Assembly: GCF_003751085.1 (NCBI RefSeq)
Contig: NZ_RJJY01000001.1
Coordinates: 5,580,001-5,644,000 of the forward strand
Source: Micromonospora sp. Llam0
GTDB taxonomy: Bacteria; Actinomycetota; Actinomycetes; Mycobacteriales; Micromonosporaceae
Length of the DNA stretch: 64,000 nucleotides
Direction of reading: 5' to 3'
Of the stretch, positions 54,581 to 62,979 are shown one piece after another (position 1 is the first letter of the stretch; every line of letters begins with the position of its first letter). Both the position numbers and the translations under genes were made by a program. A model generated the notes under the pieces. That model was given only the letters and a program-made list of their open reading frames with translations, had not been told where the DNA came from and searched no databases.

Positions 54581-55735
54581 TCAGTCGCCTGATGGCGGCT
54601 CGCACGGCGGTGGCGTGGTGAACCGGCCCAGCGGTGCGCAGACCCGCCGCATGAACGCCACGGGGTCGACGGCCGTGGCCGGGCTGTGGTCGCCGAGGTG
54701 AACCTCGTAGTGCAGGTGCGGGCCGGAGGAGTGTCCGGAGCTACCGGCGACGCCGATGACCTGCCCGGCCACTACGTGCTGGCCCTCGACGACGGCGGGG
54801 CGGGTGAGCATGTGGCAGTAGCGGGTGACGATGACCCCGCCCGGTCCGCCGGGGTTGGGGTGCTCGATGTCGACGTACCAGCCGCAGCCGCGGGTCAGGT
54901 CCGGGTCTCCGTCTCGGTCGCAGCCCCAGTCGCCGCCGGTACGTACGTCGATGGCGTTGCACCGCACCCGGCTGACCACGCCGCTGGCGGCGGCGTGGAT
55001 CGGGGTGCCGGTGGCGACACCGAAGTCGACCCCGTCGTGCGAGGGACGCTGCGCGGTGCGGAAGCCGCTGCCGACCTCGGCGATGACCGGCTGGGTCCAG
55101 CCGAGCGGGCCGACGGTGGCGCCGCAGTCGCCGAGCTGCCCGGCCAGGCCGGTGAGCGCGCCGACCAGGGTGGTCGCGTCGTGTTCCCACTTGGCGTAGG
55201 CGTCTGGGTAGGCGCTGCGCTGCACGGCCTGCGCAGCGTCGGTGAGCGGCATGGCCTGCCAGGCGTCCACGCCCGACAGCGCCTGGTAGAACGTGGTGCT
55301 GGCGTGGACCGGGTCCATCACCTGCTCGGCGGTGCCCCAGCCTTGACTCGGCCGCTGCTGGAACAGTCCGAGCGAGTCGTGGTCGTTGCCGGCGCCCAAG
55401 TGCGGCAGGTTGACCAGGTGGGATTCCTGCATCGCGGTCGCGACCGCGATGACCCATCCGCGTGGGGGCACACCGAGCCGGATGCCGACGGTCACGATCG
55501 TCGCCGCGTTGCCTACCTGCTCGCTGCTCCAGTCCCCGATCGGGTCGAACCCTGCGGCGGGCGGGTTCAGGTCCATCGCGGGGTTCGACGGCGACGCGCT
55601 GGGGTCGGCCGGCAGGTAACAGCCGGCAGGCACGCCGGCACCGCCACCGACGAACACGGCGCTGAACAGCCCCGAGCACAGCAGCAGCCCCGAGCAGACG
55701 GCGATCACGAGCCACGTCAGGACGCGGCCGGTCAT
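54581..55735 (-). CDS. Secreted M23 metallopeptidase with transglycosylase-like domain
   Basis: A 384-residue protein. The N-terminus has a membrane or signal helix (VLTWLVIAVCSGLLLCSGL). Residues about 95-150 resemble a lysozyme-like domain (AVATAMQESHL, then DSLGLFQQRPSQGWG). The C-terminal half is an M23 peptidase: RPSHDGVDFGV and the HxH motif in GPHLHYEVHL, with GTPIHAAASGVV between. Such two-domain hydrolases cut peptidoglycan and occur in Gram-positive conjugation loci, where they open the wall for DNA transfer. Its ATG overlaps the stop of a 22-codon leader frame. Confidence 0.87.
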   Translation of the reverse strand: MTGRVLTWLVIAVCSGLLLCSGLFSAVFVGGGAGVPAGCYLPADPSASPSNPAMDLNPPAAGFDPIGDWSSEQVGNAATIVTVGIRLGVPPRGWVIAVATAMQESHLVNLPHLGAGNDHDSLGLFQQRPSQGWGTAEQVMDPVHASTTFYQALSGVDAWQAMPLTDAAQAVQRSAYPDAYAKWEHDATTLVGALTGLAGQLGDCGATVGPLGWTQPVIAEVGSGFRTAQRPSHDGVDFGVATGTPIHAAASGVVSRVRCNAIDVRTGGDWGCDRDGDPDLTRGCGWYVDIEHPNPGGPGGVIVTRYCHMLTRPAVVEGQHVVAGQVIGVAGSSGHSSGPHLHYEVHLGDHSPATAVDPVAFMRRVCAPLGRFTTPPPCEPPSGD

Positions 55736-55800
55736 CGCCGTCTCCCCGGGGCGACGCTCGGCCGTTGGGGCTGGTGAAACACTTCAGTGAGTGGTGACAT
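55732..55800 (-). CDS. Possible 22-aa leader peptide coupled to the M23 gene
   Basis: An ATG at 55800 with AAGGA 6 bases upstream opens a 22-codon frame (MSPLTEVFHQPQRPSV) whose TGA overlaps the M23 ATG by 4 bases. The arrangement would make M23 translation depend on this short frame. Too short for composition to help. Confidence 0.35.
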   Translation of the reverse strand: MSPLTEVFHQPQRPSVAPGRRR

Positions 55801-55881
55801 GGGTCGTCCTTTGCGGGATGCGGGCTGGGCGGAGATCGGCTTCCCGGTGCCTTGGCGGGTGCGTCCACGAGGACCGGGGTT

Positions 55882-56211
55882 TCAGCCGGGGGTGGCGTTT
55901 CCGTGGGGGGACTCCGGATCGGCCAGCAGCGCGGGTTCACCGCTGAGCTGACTGGCGAGGTCGTAGGCCTGTCGTGCGGTGAGGGCGGGCAGGTGGTCGA
56001 TGGGCACGCCGGCGGCGCGGGCGCGGGCGGCGTTGCTGGCGCGGATCGCGTCGCGCAGTTCGCGCTCGCCCATGCCGGGCCGCACGGGGACGCCACCAGC
56101 GGCGGCCACATCCAGCAGCTCCGCCGTGTCCATGTCGGTAAGCACGCCGTCGGCGAGCATGTACCGCAGCTGGAGGCGCGTAATGCGGTCCTTGTCGTCG
56201 TTCCCGCTCAT
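55882..56211 (-). CDS. 109-aa helical protein, same domain as the end of the 730-aa protein
   Basis: Helix-rich: LRYMLADGVLTDMDTAELLDVA (as RYMLADGVLTDMDTAE), then MGERELRDAIRASNAARARAAG, then VPIDHLPALTARQAYDLASQL. The last part aligns with the C-terminus of the protein at 52245-54437, so the two carry a common module, perhaps an interaction domain. Not recognised beyond that. Confidence 0.7.
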   Translation of the reverse strand: MSGNDDKDRITRLQLRYMLADGVLTDMDTAELLDVAAAGGVPVRPGMGERELRDAIRASNAARARAAGVPIDHLPALTARQAYDLASQLSGEPALLADPESPHGNATPG

Positions 56212-56348
56212 GGCCGCGGTCCGGCCGGGATAGCGGGCTGAGGGTGCTCGGGGGCGCCGTCAGGCAGCGCGGCGGTGATGCCTGCGGGGCGGGTGGCCGG
56301 CCGCCGGTGGCGGTCGGGTGTGCGGTGATCGATGTCGGCTGATGGCAT
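56208..56348 (-). CDS. Possible 46-aa protein
   Basis: The frame from ATG 56348 ends in a TGA that overlaps the next ATG by 4 bases, and GGAGG lies upstream at a somewhat long distance. The sequence is Arg/Pro/His-rich, so a chance frame is quite possible. Confidence 0.3.
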   Translation of the reverse strand: MPSADIDHRTPDRHRRPATRPAGITAALPDGAPEHPQPAIPAGPRP

Positions 56349-56494
56349 GGCGGGTAGTGCCTCCGTCCGGTGTGGGTGTGTTGGCGGGAGCCGCCGAGGC
56401 CGTCGCACGCATGGGTTTCGGCGCCGTGCGGTGCGGTCGGGTTCTCGGCGCGAGGACGTGCGGGGTTTGGGCCCGAGGACGCCGTCGGGGGATG

Positions 56495-57535
56495 TCAGCG
56501 GGCGAGGACGGCAACTTTCTCGCCGTGCAGCAGCGGGGCACCGTCAGGGCCTTTGATGTAGGCGTGGATCCAGATCCGGTACGGGTTGCCGTCCTTGTCG
56601 TGCAGACGCCGCCAGTGGCCTTTGACGACGAACCGGACCCGGTAGTGCCACTTCGCTTCGCCGTCGCCTTGTTCGCCGACCGAGCTGGTGCGGCGCAGCA
56701 TCACAACGCGGGTGTCGTGCGTGATGCAGGCGCGGGCGGCGCGACGCCGTGCCGGCCGGTCCAGCGGCGGGGTGGCGGCCACGGTGATGGGTTGGGCCTG
56801 GATGCACCAGAAGGCGTACAGGATGGCGGTGGCGACCTGGGTCCGCATGCCGTCGTCGGTGATCACGTACCGGCCGTCGGGCGTGCTCTGCCAGTTCAGG
56901 TCAGCGTCGTCGATCACCGGCGGTGCCGGTGCGGCGGATACCGGCCGGGCGATCGGCAGGAGGTCGAAGTCGTTGAGCAGATAGGGGCCGAGGCTCGCGC
57001 GCAGGTGCGGTGCGGCGGCGAGGGTGCGGCGCGTGCGGGCGGCGTTCGGGTCGTCGGGGTCGTGCAGCGGCGAGTACGCGCAGATCAGCCAGGACTGCTG
57101 GCCGCTGTGGGTGGTGGCCAACGTCCAGGTGAGTGCGCCGACGGCGGCGACGGTGCCGGTGGGGCGGCGGTGGTAGATCGGCTCGGGCAGGAACAGCACG
57201 CCGGAGTCGCATGGTGCGGACTCGGCGGTGAGTAGATCGTCGGTGAGGTCGAGTGCTTCGGCGGCGGCGGCCACGATCGCGGTCATCGCCGGGGCGAGTA
57301 CGAAACTGTCGCCGTGCGCCCAGGCGGCCTTGGTGGCGCGGCCGACCGCGTCGATGACGTCCTCGTGCACGGTGGCCTGGCTGTCGAGCTCGGGCGTGGC
57401 CGCAAGCCGGCCGGCGACCAACTCGCGTACGTAGGCGTGGTCGGTCACGGTCTGCGCGACCTCGGCCATACGGATTCGCAGATCGACGGCGGCGCGGGCG
57501 TAGCCGGCCAGGGTGTTCTCGGTGTGGAAACTCAA
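56495..57535 (-). CDS. 346-aa orphan protein with a decayed paralog at 43 kb
   Basis: Starts with TTG at 57535, supported by GGAGGT 5 bases upstream. The N-terminal half is helical (AYVRELVAGRLAATPELDSQ, MTAIVAAAAEALDLTDDLL). The middle is strand-rich (LFLPEPIYHRR, GALTWTLATTHSGQQSW). The C-terminal 90 residues form a basic beta domain (KWHYRVRFVVKGHWRRL, RIWIHAYIKGPDG). That basic domain is the part retained in the relic. An RNA- or DNA-binding role for the basic end is possible but unproven. Confidence 0.72.
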   Translation of the reverse strand: MSFHTENTLAGYARAAVDLRIRMAEVAQTVTDHAYVRELVAGRLAATPELDSQATVHEDVIDAVGRATKAAWAHGDSFVLAPAMTAIVAAAAEALDLTDDLLTAESAPCDSGVLFLPEPIYHRRPTGTVAAVGALTWTLATTHSGQQSWLICAYSPLHDPDDPNAARTRRTLAAAPHLRASLGPYLLNDFDLLPIARPVSAAPAPPVIDDADLNWQSTPDGRYVITDDGMRTQVATAILYAFWCIQAQPITVAATPPLDRPARRRAARACITHDTRVVMLRRTSSVGEQGDGEAKWHYRVRFVVKGHWRRLHDKDGNPYRIWIHAYIKGPDGAPLLHGEKVAVLAR

Positions 57536-57819
57536 CGGGCACCTCCGGGCAGGGTGGTCCGGCGGCGCGAAGAAACGCCGCCGGCGGATCGATGTAGGGC
57601 AGCGCTGGGATAGGGGCTCGGTGTGCGGCTGGACGGTGACGGCGGTGGGTTGACCCTCGACGTGGCCGTGGACCTGTGGCCGCTGTTCGTCGCGGCCTGG
57701 TGTCGCCGGCCGACCGGCACAGGACAGCTGGACCGGGGTCTGATGACGGCGTTATCCAGGACGCCTGTTTCGACGCAGACCGGCCGCGTGGTGGCGGCAC
57801 GGATCGGGCATGTGGGGGG

Positions 57820-58200
57820 TCAGGCGGCCCGCGCGGCGGTGGGGCGGCGCAGGGGCGGCGGCCACACGTCGCGCCGGTAGGTGGCCGTGCCGACCGGCTG
57901 CCGGGCGGCCACCGCCGTGCTGATCGGCGCCGCTCGGCCGGGGTCCGGGGCCGGTGGCACCGTGGCGCGGCCCCGCGCGGTCAACGGCCGGAGGCGGGCG
58001 GCGTGTGCCGCCCGCCGTGCGGCGGTGGCCGGCGGGCACGGGTAGACCGGCGCGTCGGCGCAGAGCAGGCTGGTGCAGCGTCCGTGGGGTCCGGGTTGGT
58101 GTGTGGCGGCGACGTCGACGGACAGCCGCCACAGCAGGACGTCATCGACGTCGGCGGGCACTGGCAGGTGGGTCGATGGATGCGAGCGGGGGTCGCGCAT
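57820..58200 (-). CDS. 126-aa orphan protein with Cys pair
   Basis: From the ATG at 58200. The centre reads DVDDVLLWRLSVDVAATHQP, then CTSLLCADAPVYPCPP, and the end is Arg/Ala/Pro-rich. The three Cys may bind a metal. Not recognised. Confidence 0.55.
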   Translation of the reverse strand: MRDPRSHPSTHLPVPADVDDVLLWRLSVDVAATHQPGPHGRCTSLLCADAPVYPCPPATAARRAAHAARLRPLTARGRATVPPAPDPGRAAPISTAVAARQPVGTATYRRDVWPPPLRRPTAARAA

Positions 58201-58407
58201 GGCGGTGGCCCTTTCACGGCGGTCGACACGGTCTGCGGCGGTCACCACCCGGGCAGCTACGCGGGGTCCGGGAACGGCCAGGGAGACGTTCGGCGTGCAC
58301 CCGCCGGGGCGGCGACCAGGACAGATCGACGCTCGACTTTCCGTGATGCGCAAGTCGTTCGCCGGCTGCGGGATGTCAGTCCGGCCCCGAGATCTCGGCG
58401 TGTGGTG

Positions 58408-58938
58408 TCATCGCAGGCCGGGGGGATCATCGGCGGCGGCGGGATCGACGTCACCGGGGATGGCATCGTCGCGGCCGTAGGCGCTCCAGACGATGTGGCT
58501 GCCGTGGTCGCTGGCGTTCAGGGCGGCGTCGATGATGGACTCGGCGGTGTCGAACGCGCCGTCGGGGTCGGTGGCGGTGACGCCGATCGTCAGCGGGAGG
58601 GTGAGTCGGACCTGCCAGTGGCGTGGCAGGCCGGGTAGGTCCAGGATCTGCAGGATCCTGGTGGCGGCATCGGGGTTGATGTCGTCGTCGCCGACGGCGT
58701 CGCGCAGTGTGTGCCACAGCTGCCGGCGTAGCCCTGCTGCCTGTTCGTTGACGGTGGGAGGTGGGGCGGCTGGCGAAGCCGGTGCGGGTTGGTGGGCGCC
58801 GAGGTAGTCGTGGATGCGGGTGGCGGTGTGGGTGAGCCAGCCCAGCGGGGCGGGCTGGCCGGGGTGGAAGGCGTCCCAGGCGTCACGCAGGACGGATTCC
58901 AGCGCCGGTGGTCGCGGATCGCTGTCGAAGGTAGGCAT
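58408..58938 (-). CDS. 176-aa orphan protein
   Basis: ATG at 58938 with GGGAG upstream. N-terminal helices (SVLRDAWDAFHPGQPAPLGW), a helical centre (LRRQLWHTLRDAVGDDDINP) and a strand-rich end (WQVRLTLPLTIGVTATDPDG, SHIVWSAYGRDD). No motif recognised. Confidence 0.65.
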   Translation of the reverse strand: MPTFDSDPRPPALESVLRDAWDAFHPGQPAPLGWLTHTATRIHDYLGAHQPAPASPAAPPPTVNEQAAGLRRQLWHTLRDAVGDDDINPDAATRILQILDLPGLPRHWQVRLTLPLTIGVTATDPDGAFDTAESIIDAALNASDHGSHIVWSAYGRDDAIPGDVDPAAADDPPGLR

Positions 58939-59019
58939 GTCGATCTCCCGGGGTCGGACGGGCGCCGGCCCCGCTCCCCGGAGGGGAAGGGGCGCGGGTC
59001 GGCGGTGTGCAGGGGTGGG

Positions 59020-59201
59020 TCAGTGGTGGTGGCTGGTGCGGACGACGCCCACGTCGTCGGTGACGGTCAGGCGCGGCCAGCGGTGCCCGGTGGCGTCGGC
59101 GTCGAAGGGCAGGTCGATGAGCGGGCACGGCTGGTCGGCGAGCTGCTGGTGTTCGGCGACGGTCGCCGCCCCGGCCGTGATGTGGTGTCGGTGTCGGTCA
59201 C
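59020..59201 (-). pseudogene. Small gene with probable frameshift after its start
   Basis: A GTG at 59201 overlaps the TGA of the GHKL gene by 4 bases and begins VTDTDTT. The credible protein sequence that follows (ATVAEHQQLADQPCPLIDLP, then HRWPRLTVTDDVGVVRT) is one frame away and has no start of its own. One missing or extra base near 59180 would join them. Either a real frameshift or a sequence error. Confidence 0.35.
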
Positions 59202-61279
59202 GCGGGTGCCGTGTCGAGGCCGAGCCGTTGGCGTTCCAGCGCCACCAGGGTGCGGGCGGGGGCGTGCCAGCCGTCTTCGCCGGTCGGGGCGGGTGTCTTG
59301 CCGCAGACCAGTGCTTGCAGGGCGGGGATCTGCTGCGCGTAGGCGCCGCCGAGGGCTTCCAGGTCGGCGCAGGCACGGTTGACCGCGTCGCGCATCTTCT
59401 TCGCCCACCGCCCGGGCTTTCCCCACTTCGCCCGGCTGCGGCCGTGCATGGCGCCTTCGCACAGGTGGTAGCCCAGCCAGACGACCGGCGGGTGGACGCC
59501 GACGGCTTCGGCGAGCAGGGCCACGCTGTCGTAGTCCCAGGGCCCGCCGCCTTGCGTCTTGCGGTAGCCGGCGGTTCTCGGGTGGGTCAGCGTGCGCCAG
59601 TAGGCGGGGCTGACCGCGGTGGACGCCACCAGGTCCTTCTCGCTGGTGAACCCGCCGTCGGTCAGCGCGTGCGGGAGCCGGTCGATGAGCAGGTGCGCCA
59701 GTTCGCGGCGGACGGCCGGGACGGCGGGATCGTCCGCGGCCGACACCCGAAGCCGCACCGACGGCACCGACGCGGGCGCGAGGTCGGGCAGGGTGCCGCC
59801 GTCGGCCAGACGCGCCAGCAGCAGTGCGGCGAAGTCGGTGAGTAGCCGTTCGAATCCGCGGGTGCGGTCGTGGTAGTCGTGGATCGCGACCCAGCGGCCA
59901 CAGCCGCGGTGCCCGACCCGGTGTGCCGCTTCGTGGACCAGTGTCGCGAGGGTGTCGTGCCGGTCGGCGAGGGCGTCGCGGTGGATGGCCACGTCACCGG
60001 TGCGCGGGTTGTAGAAGCCCTGCGCGCAGGGCCCTTCCTCGCTGGCGGAGTACACGCGGATCCGGTCCAGGGCGAACGGCCCGATCGCCCGGCGGACCAG
60101 CTGGCTGGCCTCGGCCAGCGCTACCCGTTCCTGGTCGGTCAGGGACCGCTCGGGCACCCAGGTGGTCTTCCCTCGGGTCCGTTCGTAGTGGCGGGTCTGC
60201 CGTGTCCTGGCGACCTCGACGCCGAGCAGGTTCATGACCTGCCACTGCTGGTGGTCGGCCAGGCCTCGGGCGGACAGTTCGGTGTAGCCGAGGTCGACCA
60301 GGTCGAGGGCGGCTTCCTCGTTGCCGGAGGTGGTGTAGTACGTCTGGGCGGGCAGGTGGGCGCGGGCCCACCCCCGCCACGCGGCGCGAGCCCGGGGCGC
60401 GACGACGTGGGTGAAGAACTGTTCCGGCTCGCGTAGGCGTCCCCCGTCGAGCACGTGGCGGGCGAACCGGCCGATGACCTGCTCGTCTTCGCTTGCGGCG
60501 AGGATCGCCCGGACCGCGTCGCGCAGCGCGCCGGCCTCGATGACGGTGCGGTCGCGGTTCTGCAACGCCTTGTCGGTCAGCGGCAGGTCGTAGGAGGCGA
60601 GGAAGCCGTCGACGGTGCTGACGAGTACGCCGCCGATCCACACCCGGCCGGGTTCGCTGTCCAGCACGCAGGCGCCCGGCGTTGTGGGTGGGCGGTAGTC
60701 GGGTTCGGCCAGGGCACGGAACCGTCCGATCGCCTCCTGCGCCATGGCCTGTGGGCAGGCGACGGTGATGACCGTGCCGCGGGCACGGTCGGTGCGGTAC
60801 AGGTGGTAGACGAGGACCTCGGCGCCCTGCGCGGAGCGCGACGGGATCAGCCCGCCGAGCAGCCGACGCGGCTCGACCGTGGGTGTGAATCCGTAGCCGA
60901 CGGTGTCGCAGCGCACCGTGCCGACCTCGGTGCTGCGGGCCAGGACGAGGGCGGCGAGTTTCTTACCTTCGCCGAACTGGCCGATCTGCTGCCCGGTTTT
61001 GCTGGAGTAGCCGAGGATGAGGCCTTCCTCGGGGATGCCGGGGCCGTCGTCGGCGATGGTGAGCACGCCGTCGGCCCAGCCGACCCGCGCCTGCGGATCC
61101 TCGTCGAGGGCGTTGGCGATGAGTTCACACAGCGCCCGCACCGGCGTCCACGACTTCACGTAGTCCGGCGAGATGGGGTAGGCGAGGGTGTCGACGACGG
61201 TGGGGTCCGGCGCGGGGACCGTGGCGTCGGGGGCGGACGGGCGGGACGGGTTCCGGTCGGCAGGGCTTGCGGTGTCCAC
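59198..61279 (-). CDS. GHKL ATPase fused to an HExxH metalloprotease-like region
   Basis: A 693-residue protein started at the GTG at 61279, with AAGGAG 6 bases upstream. Residues 40-130 are a GHKL (Hsp90/MutL/histidine-kinase) ATP-binding fold: Glu52-Leu-Ile-Ala-Asn56 N-box, DDGPGI at 77-82, and GQFGEGKK near 100. There is no phosphoacceptor His domain, so it is not an ordinary sensor kinase. Near residue 449 comes LVHEAAHRVGH, an HExxH zinc site, followed by a helical region with RGFERLLTDFAALLLARLADG. The last 170 residues include WGKPGRWAKKMRDAVNRA. ATP-gated proteolysis is an attractive idea, but only inference. Confidence 0.82.
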   Translation of the reverse strand: MDTASPADRNPSRPSAPDATVPAPDPTVVDTLAYPISPDYVKSWTPVRALCELIANALDEDPQARVGWADGVLTIADDGPGIPEEGLILGYSSKTGQQIGQFGEGKKLAALVLARSTEVGTVRCDTVGYGFTPTVEPRRLLGGLIPSRSAQGAEVLVYHLYRTDRARGTVITVACPQAMAQEAIGRFRALAEPDYRPPTTPGACVLDSEPGRVWIGGVLVSTVDGFLASYDLPLTDKALQNRDRTVIEAGALRDAVRAILAASEDEQVIGRFARHVLDGGRLREPEQFFTHVVAPRARAAWRGWARAHLPAQTYYTTSGNEEAALDLVDLGYTELSARGLADHQQWQVMNLLGVEVARTRQTRHYERTRGKTTWVPERSLTDQERVALAEASQLVRRAIGPFALDRIRVYSASEEGPCAQGFYNPRTGDVAIHRDALADRHDTLATLVHEAAHRVGHRGCGRWVAIHDYHDRTRGFERLLTDFAALLLARLADGGTLPDLAPASVPSVRLRVSAADDPAVPAVRRELAHLLIDRLPHALTDGGFTSEKDLVASTAVSPAYWRTLTHPRTAGYRKTQGGGPWDYDSVALLAEAVGVHPPVVWLGYHLCEGAMHGRSRAKWGKPGRWAKKMRDAVNRACADLEALGGAYAQQIPALQALVCGKTPAPTGEDGWHAPARTLVALERQRLGLDTAPA

Positions 61280-61432
61280 TGCAGTCTCCTTGGGGGTGGT
61301 TGTTGCTGGTCGGGAGGGCACGGGTGGGATCCCGCTCTCGCGATGTGGGTGCGGGGGTGGCGGACCGCGCGGGCTGTGGCCGTAGGACCGTCGGGGCGTA
61401 CGTGTCCGGCGCGCGGCCGGCGGGGTCTCGGG

Positions 61433-61951
61433 TCAGGACGTGGGCTGGCGGCGTAGGGCGTGCAGCAGCCCGCGCAGGCCCGGGTATGTGGCGGGGGTGT
61501 CGCGCGGGTCGGGTCGCTCGTTGACGATGACCACGGCGTTGTCTTCGTCTGGCAGTTGGGAGAGCTGGTAGACGCGGCCGTCGGTGTCGACGGCCTCGAC
61601 CCGGCGGATCGCCGCGACGAGGGCCGGGGCGGTGACGATGTCGTCGTAGCAGACCGCCACGGCGAGGGTGCGCGCGTCGGGGCCGAAGCTGTCGTCGTCG
61701 TGGCGGGTGGGGTGGACCGCGCCGGCGGCGAGGATGTGCAGGACGGCGGCGACCCCGCCGGGGCGTTCGGTCCACAGGCGTTCGGGCAGGTCGATCGGGG
61801 TGACGCGCAGGTGTCTCGCGTCGGGGACGGTCGGTTGCGCGGCCGGGCGGTCCTGGATGAGCAGCAGCAGTGGGTGGCCGCGCCAGTGGGCGGAGTGGGT
61901 GGCGGCGATCAGCTCACCGGTGATCGCGTGGGTGGTGCGGAATGACAACAC
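61433..61951 (-). CDS. 172-aa orphan protein
   Basis: GTG at 61951 with GGGAG upstream. Strand-rich with VLSFRTTHAITGELIAATHS, HPLLLLIQDRPA, LAVAVCYDDIVTAPALV and AVVIVNERPDP. No catalytic motif and no family recognised. Lies 153 bases upstream of the GHKL gene on the same strand. Confidence 0.68.
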   Translation of the reverse strand: MLSFRTTHAITGELIAATHSAHWRGHPLLLLIQDRPAAQPTVPDARHLRVTPIDLPERLWTERPGGVAAVLHILAAGAVHPTRHDDDSFGPDARTLAVAVCYDDIVTAPALVAAIRRVEAVDTDGRVYQLSQLPDEDNAVVIVNERPDPRDTPATYPGLRGLLHALRRQPTS

Positions 61952-62170
61952 GGGGTACTCCCTGCTGAGGGGTGTCGCCGAACGGCGGGGCGACAAGGGC
62001 TGAGGCCGGGTTCGCGAGTCACCGCCCGCCTGGTTGCGGGTGAGAGGGGCTCGCCGGACAGGCGGCGGGGCGTGGTGGCCGGGCCGCCGGTGGTCTGTGG
62101 TGGCGCACTGGCCGTCCGAGCACCGCTCCCCTGCGGTACCCGGGGGGTGTGAAGGCCGGCGTGCACCCGG

Positions 62171-62857
62171 TCAGGTGTTCAGCGGTGCGGAGCCGCCGGC
62201 GCGCGGTGGCGGGCGGCGGTCACGGCAGCGTCGTGGGGGCCGGTCGATGACCTCGCGGTCGGCGGGCATGTGGTGGTAGGCGACGACGCCGCCTCCGGCG
62301 TTCTTCGCGTCGTACATCGCCAGGTCGGCGTAGTGCAGCAGTTTGCGGCCGGTCCAGCCGAGGCGGCTGCTGACATGGCCGACGCTGGCGGCGATGTGGA
62401 CGTCGTGGCCGGCGATGGTGAACGGCGCGCCGGTGATCAGCGTCCAGATCTGGTGGGCTTCAGCGGCGGTGGTGTCCGCGTCGCCGTCGACGACGATGAC
62501 GAACTCGTCGCCGCCGAGCCGGGCGGCCAGCCGCACCGGAGCGGGCAGCGCCTGTAGAAGGCGGGCGACCTGCCGCAGCAGGTCGTCGCCGCCGGCATGG
62601 CCGAAGGTGTCGTTGACGGACTTGAAGTCGTCGAGGTCGAACAGGATGACGCCGACCCGTTCGGTGCGGCGGGTCGCCTGACACAGGTGGGCGAGGACAC
62701 CGCGGCGGTTGGTCAGGCCGGTCAACGCGTCGTGGGTGGCGTCGTACTCGGCGGCCGCCGACCTGCGGCGCAGCTGGCGCAGGTACGGGCCGAGCAGGGC
62801 GAGGGTGGCCAGGATGCCGCAGACCGCGGCGGCGAGGTGGCTGAGGATGAGAGACAC
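62171..62857 (-). CDS. GGDEF diguanylate cyclase, short membrane type
   Basis: A 228-residue protein from the GTG at 62857 (AGGAG 8 bases upstream). One membrane helix (LAAAVCGILATLALLG) is followed by a GGDEF domain: DALTGLTNRRG, FDLDDFKSVNDTFGHAGGD and the active-site GGDEF, then ADLAMYDAKNAGG. All catalytic residues for making cyclic di-GMP from two GTP are present. I see no RxxD inhibitory site directly before GGDEF. The C-terminal 25 residues are Arg/Pro-rich and may be poorly conserved. It is the first gene of the minus-strand cluster, with a group II intron inserted about 100 bases upstream. Confidence 0.88.
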   Translation of the reverse strand: MSLILSHLAAAVCGILATLALLGPYLRQLRRRSAAAEYDATHDALTGLTNRRGVLAHLCQATRRTERVGVILFDLDDFKSVNDTFGHAGGDDLLRQVARLLQALPAPVRLAARLGGDEFVIVVDGDADTTAAEAHQIWTLITGAPFTIAGHDVHIAASVGHVSSRLGWTGRKLLHYADLAMYDAKNAGGGVVAYHHMPADREVIDRPPRRCRDRRPPPRAGGSAPLNT

Positions 62858-62979
62858 TCTTGGGGCTCCTGTGCGATTCGCGGTCGCACGATTCCAAGTG
62901 GACGCACCAGGGAGGATCAGGAGGTTCGTCTGATGGTGTAGTTCCGGGCTTGTGTCCGATGGCCCGTCTCCGCTCCGAC

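Noticed and set aside
47928..61951. Distant similarity between the 203-aa and 172-aa orphan proteins
   Set aside because: Both have a strand-rich end with AVDTD, but the match is too short to claim homology by eye.
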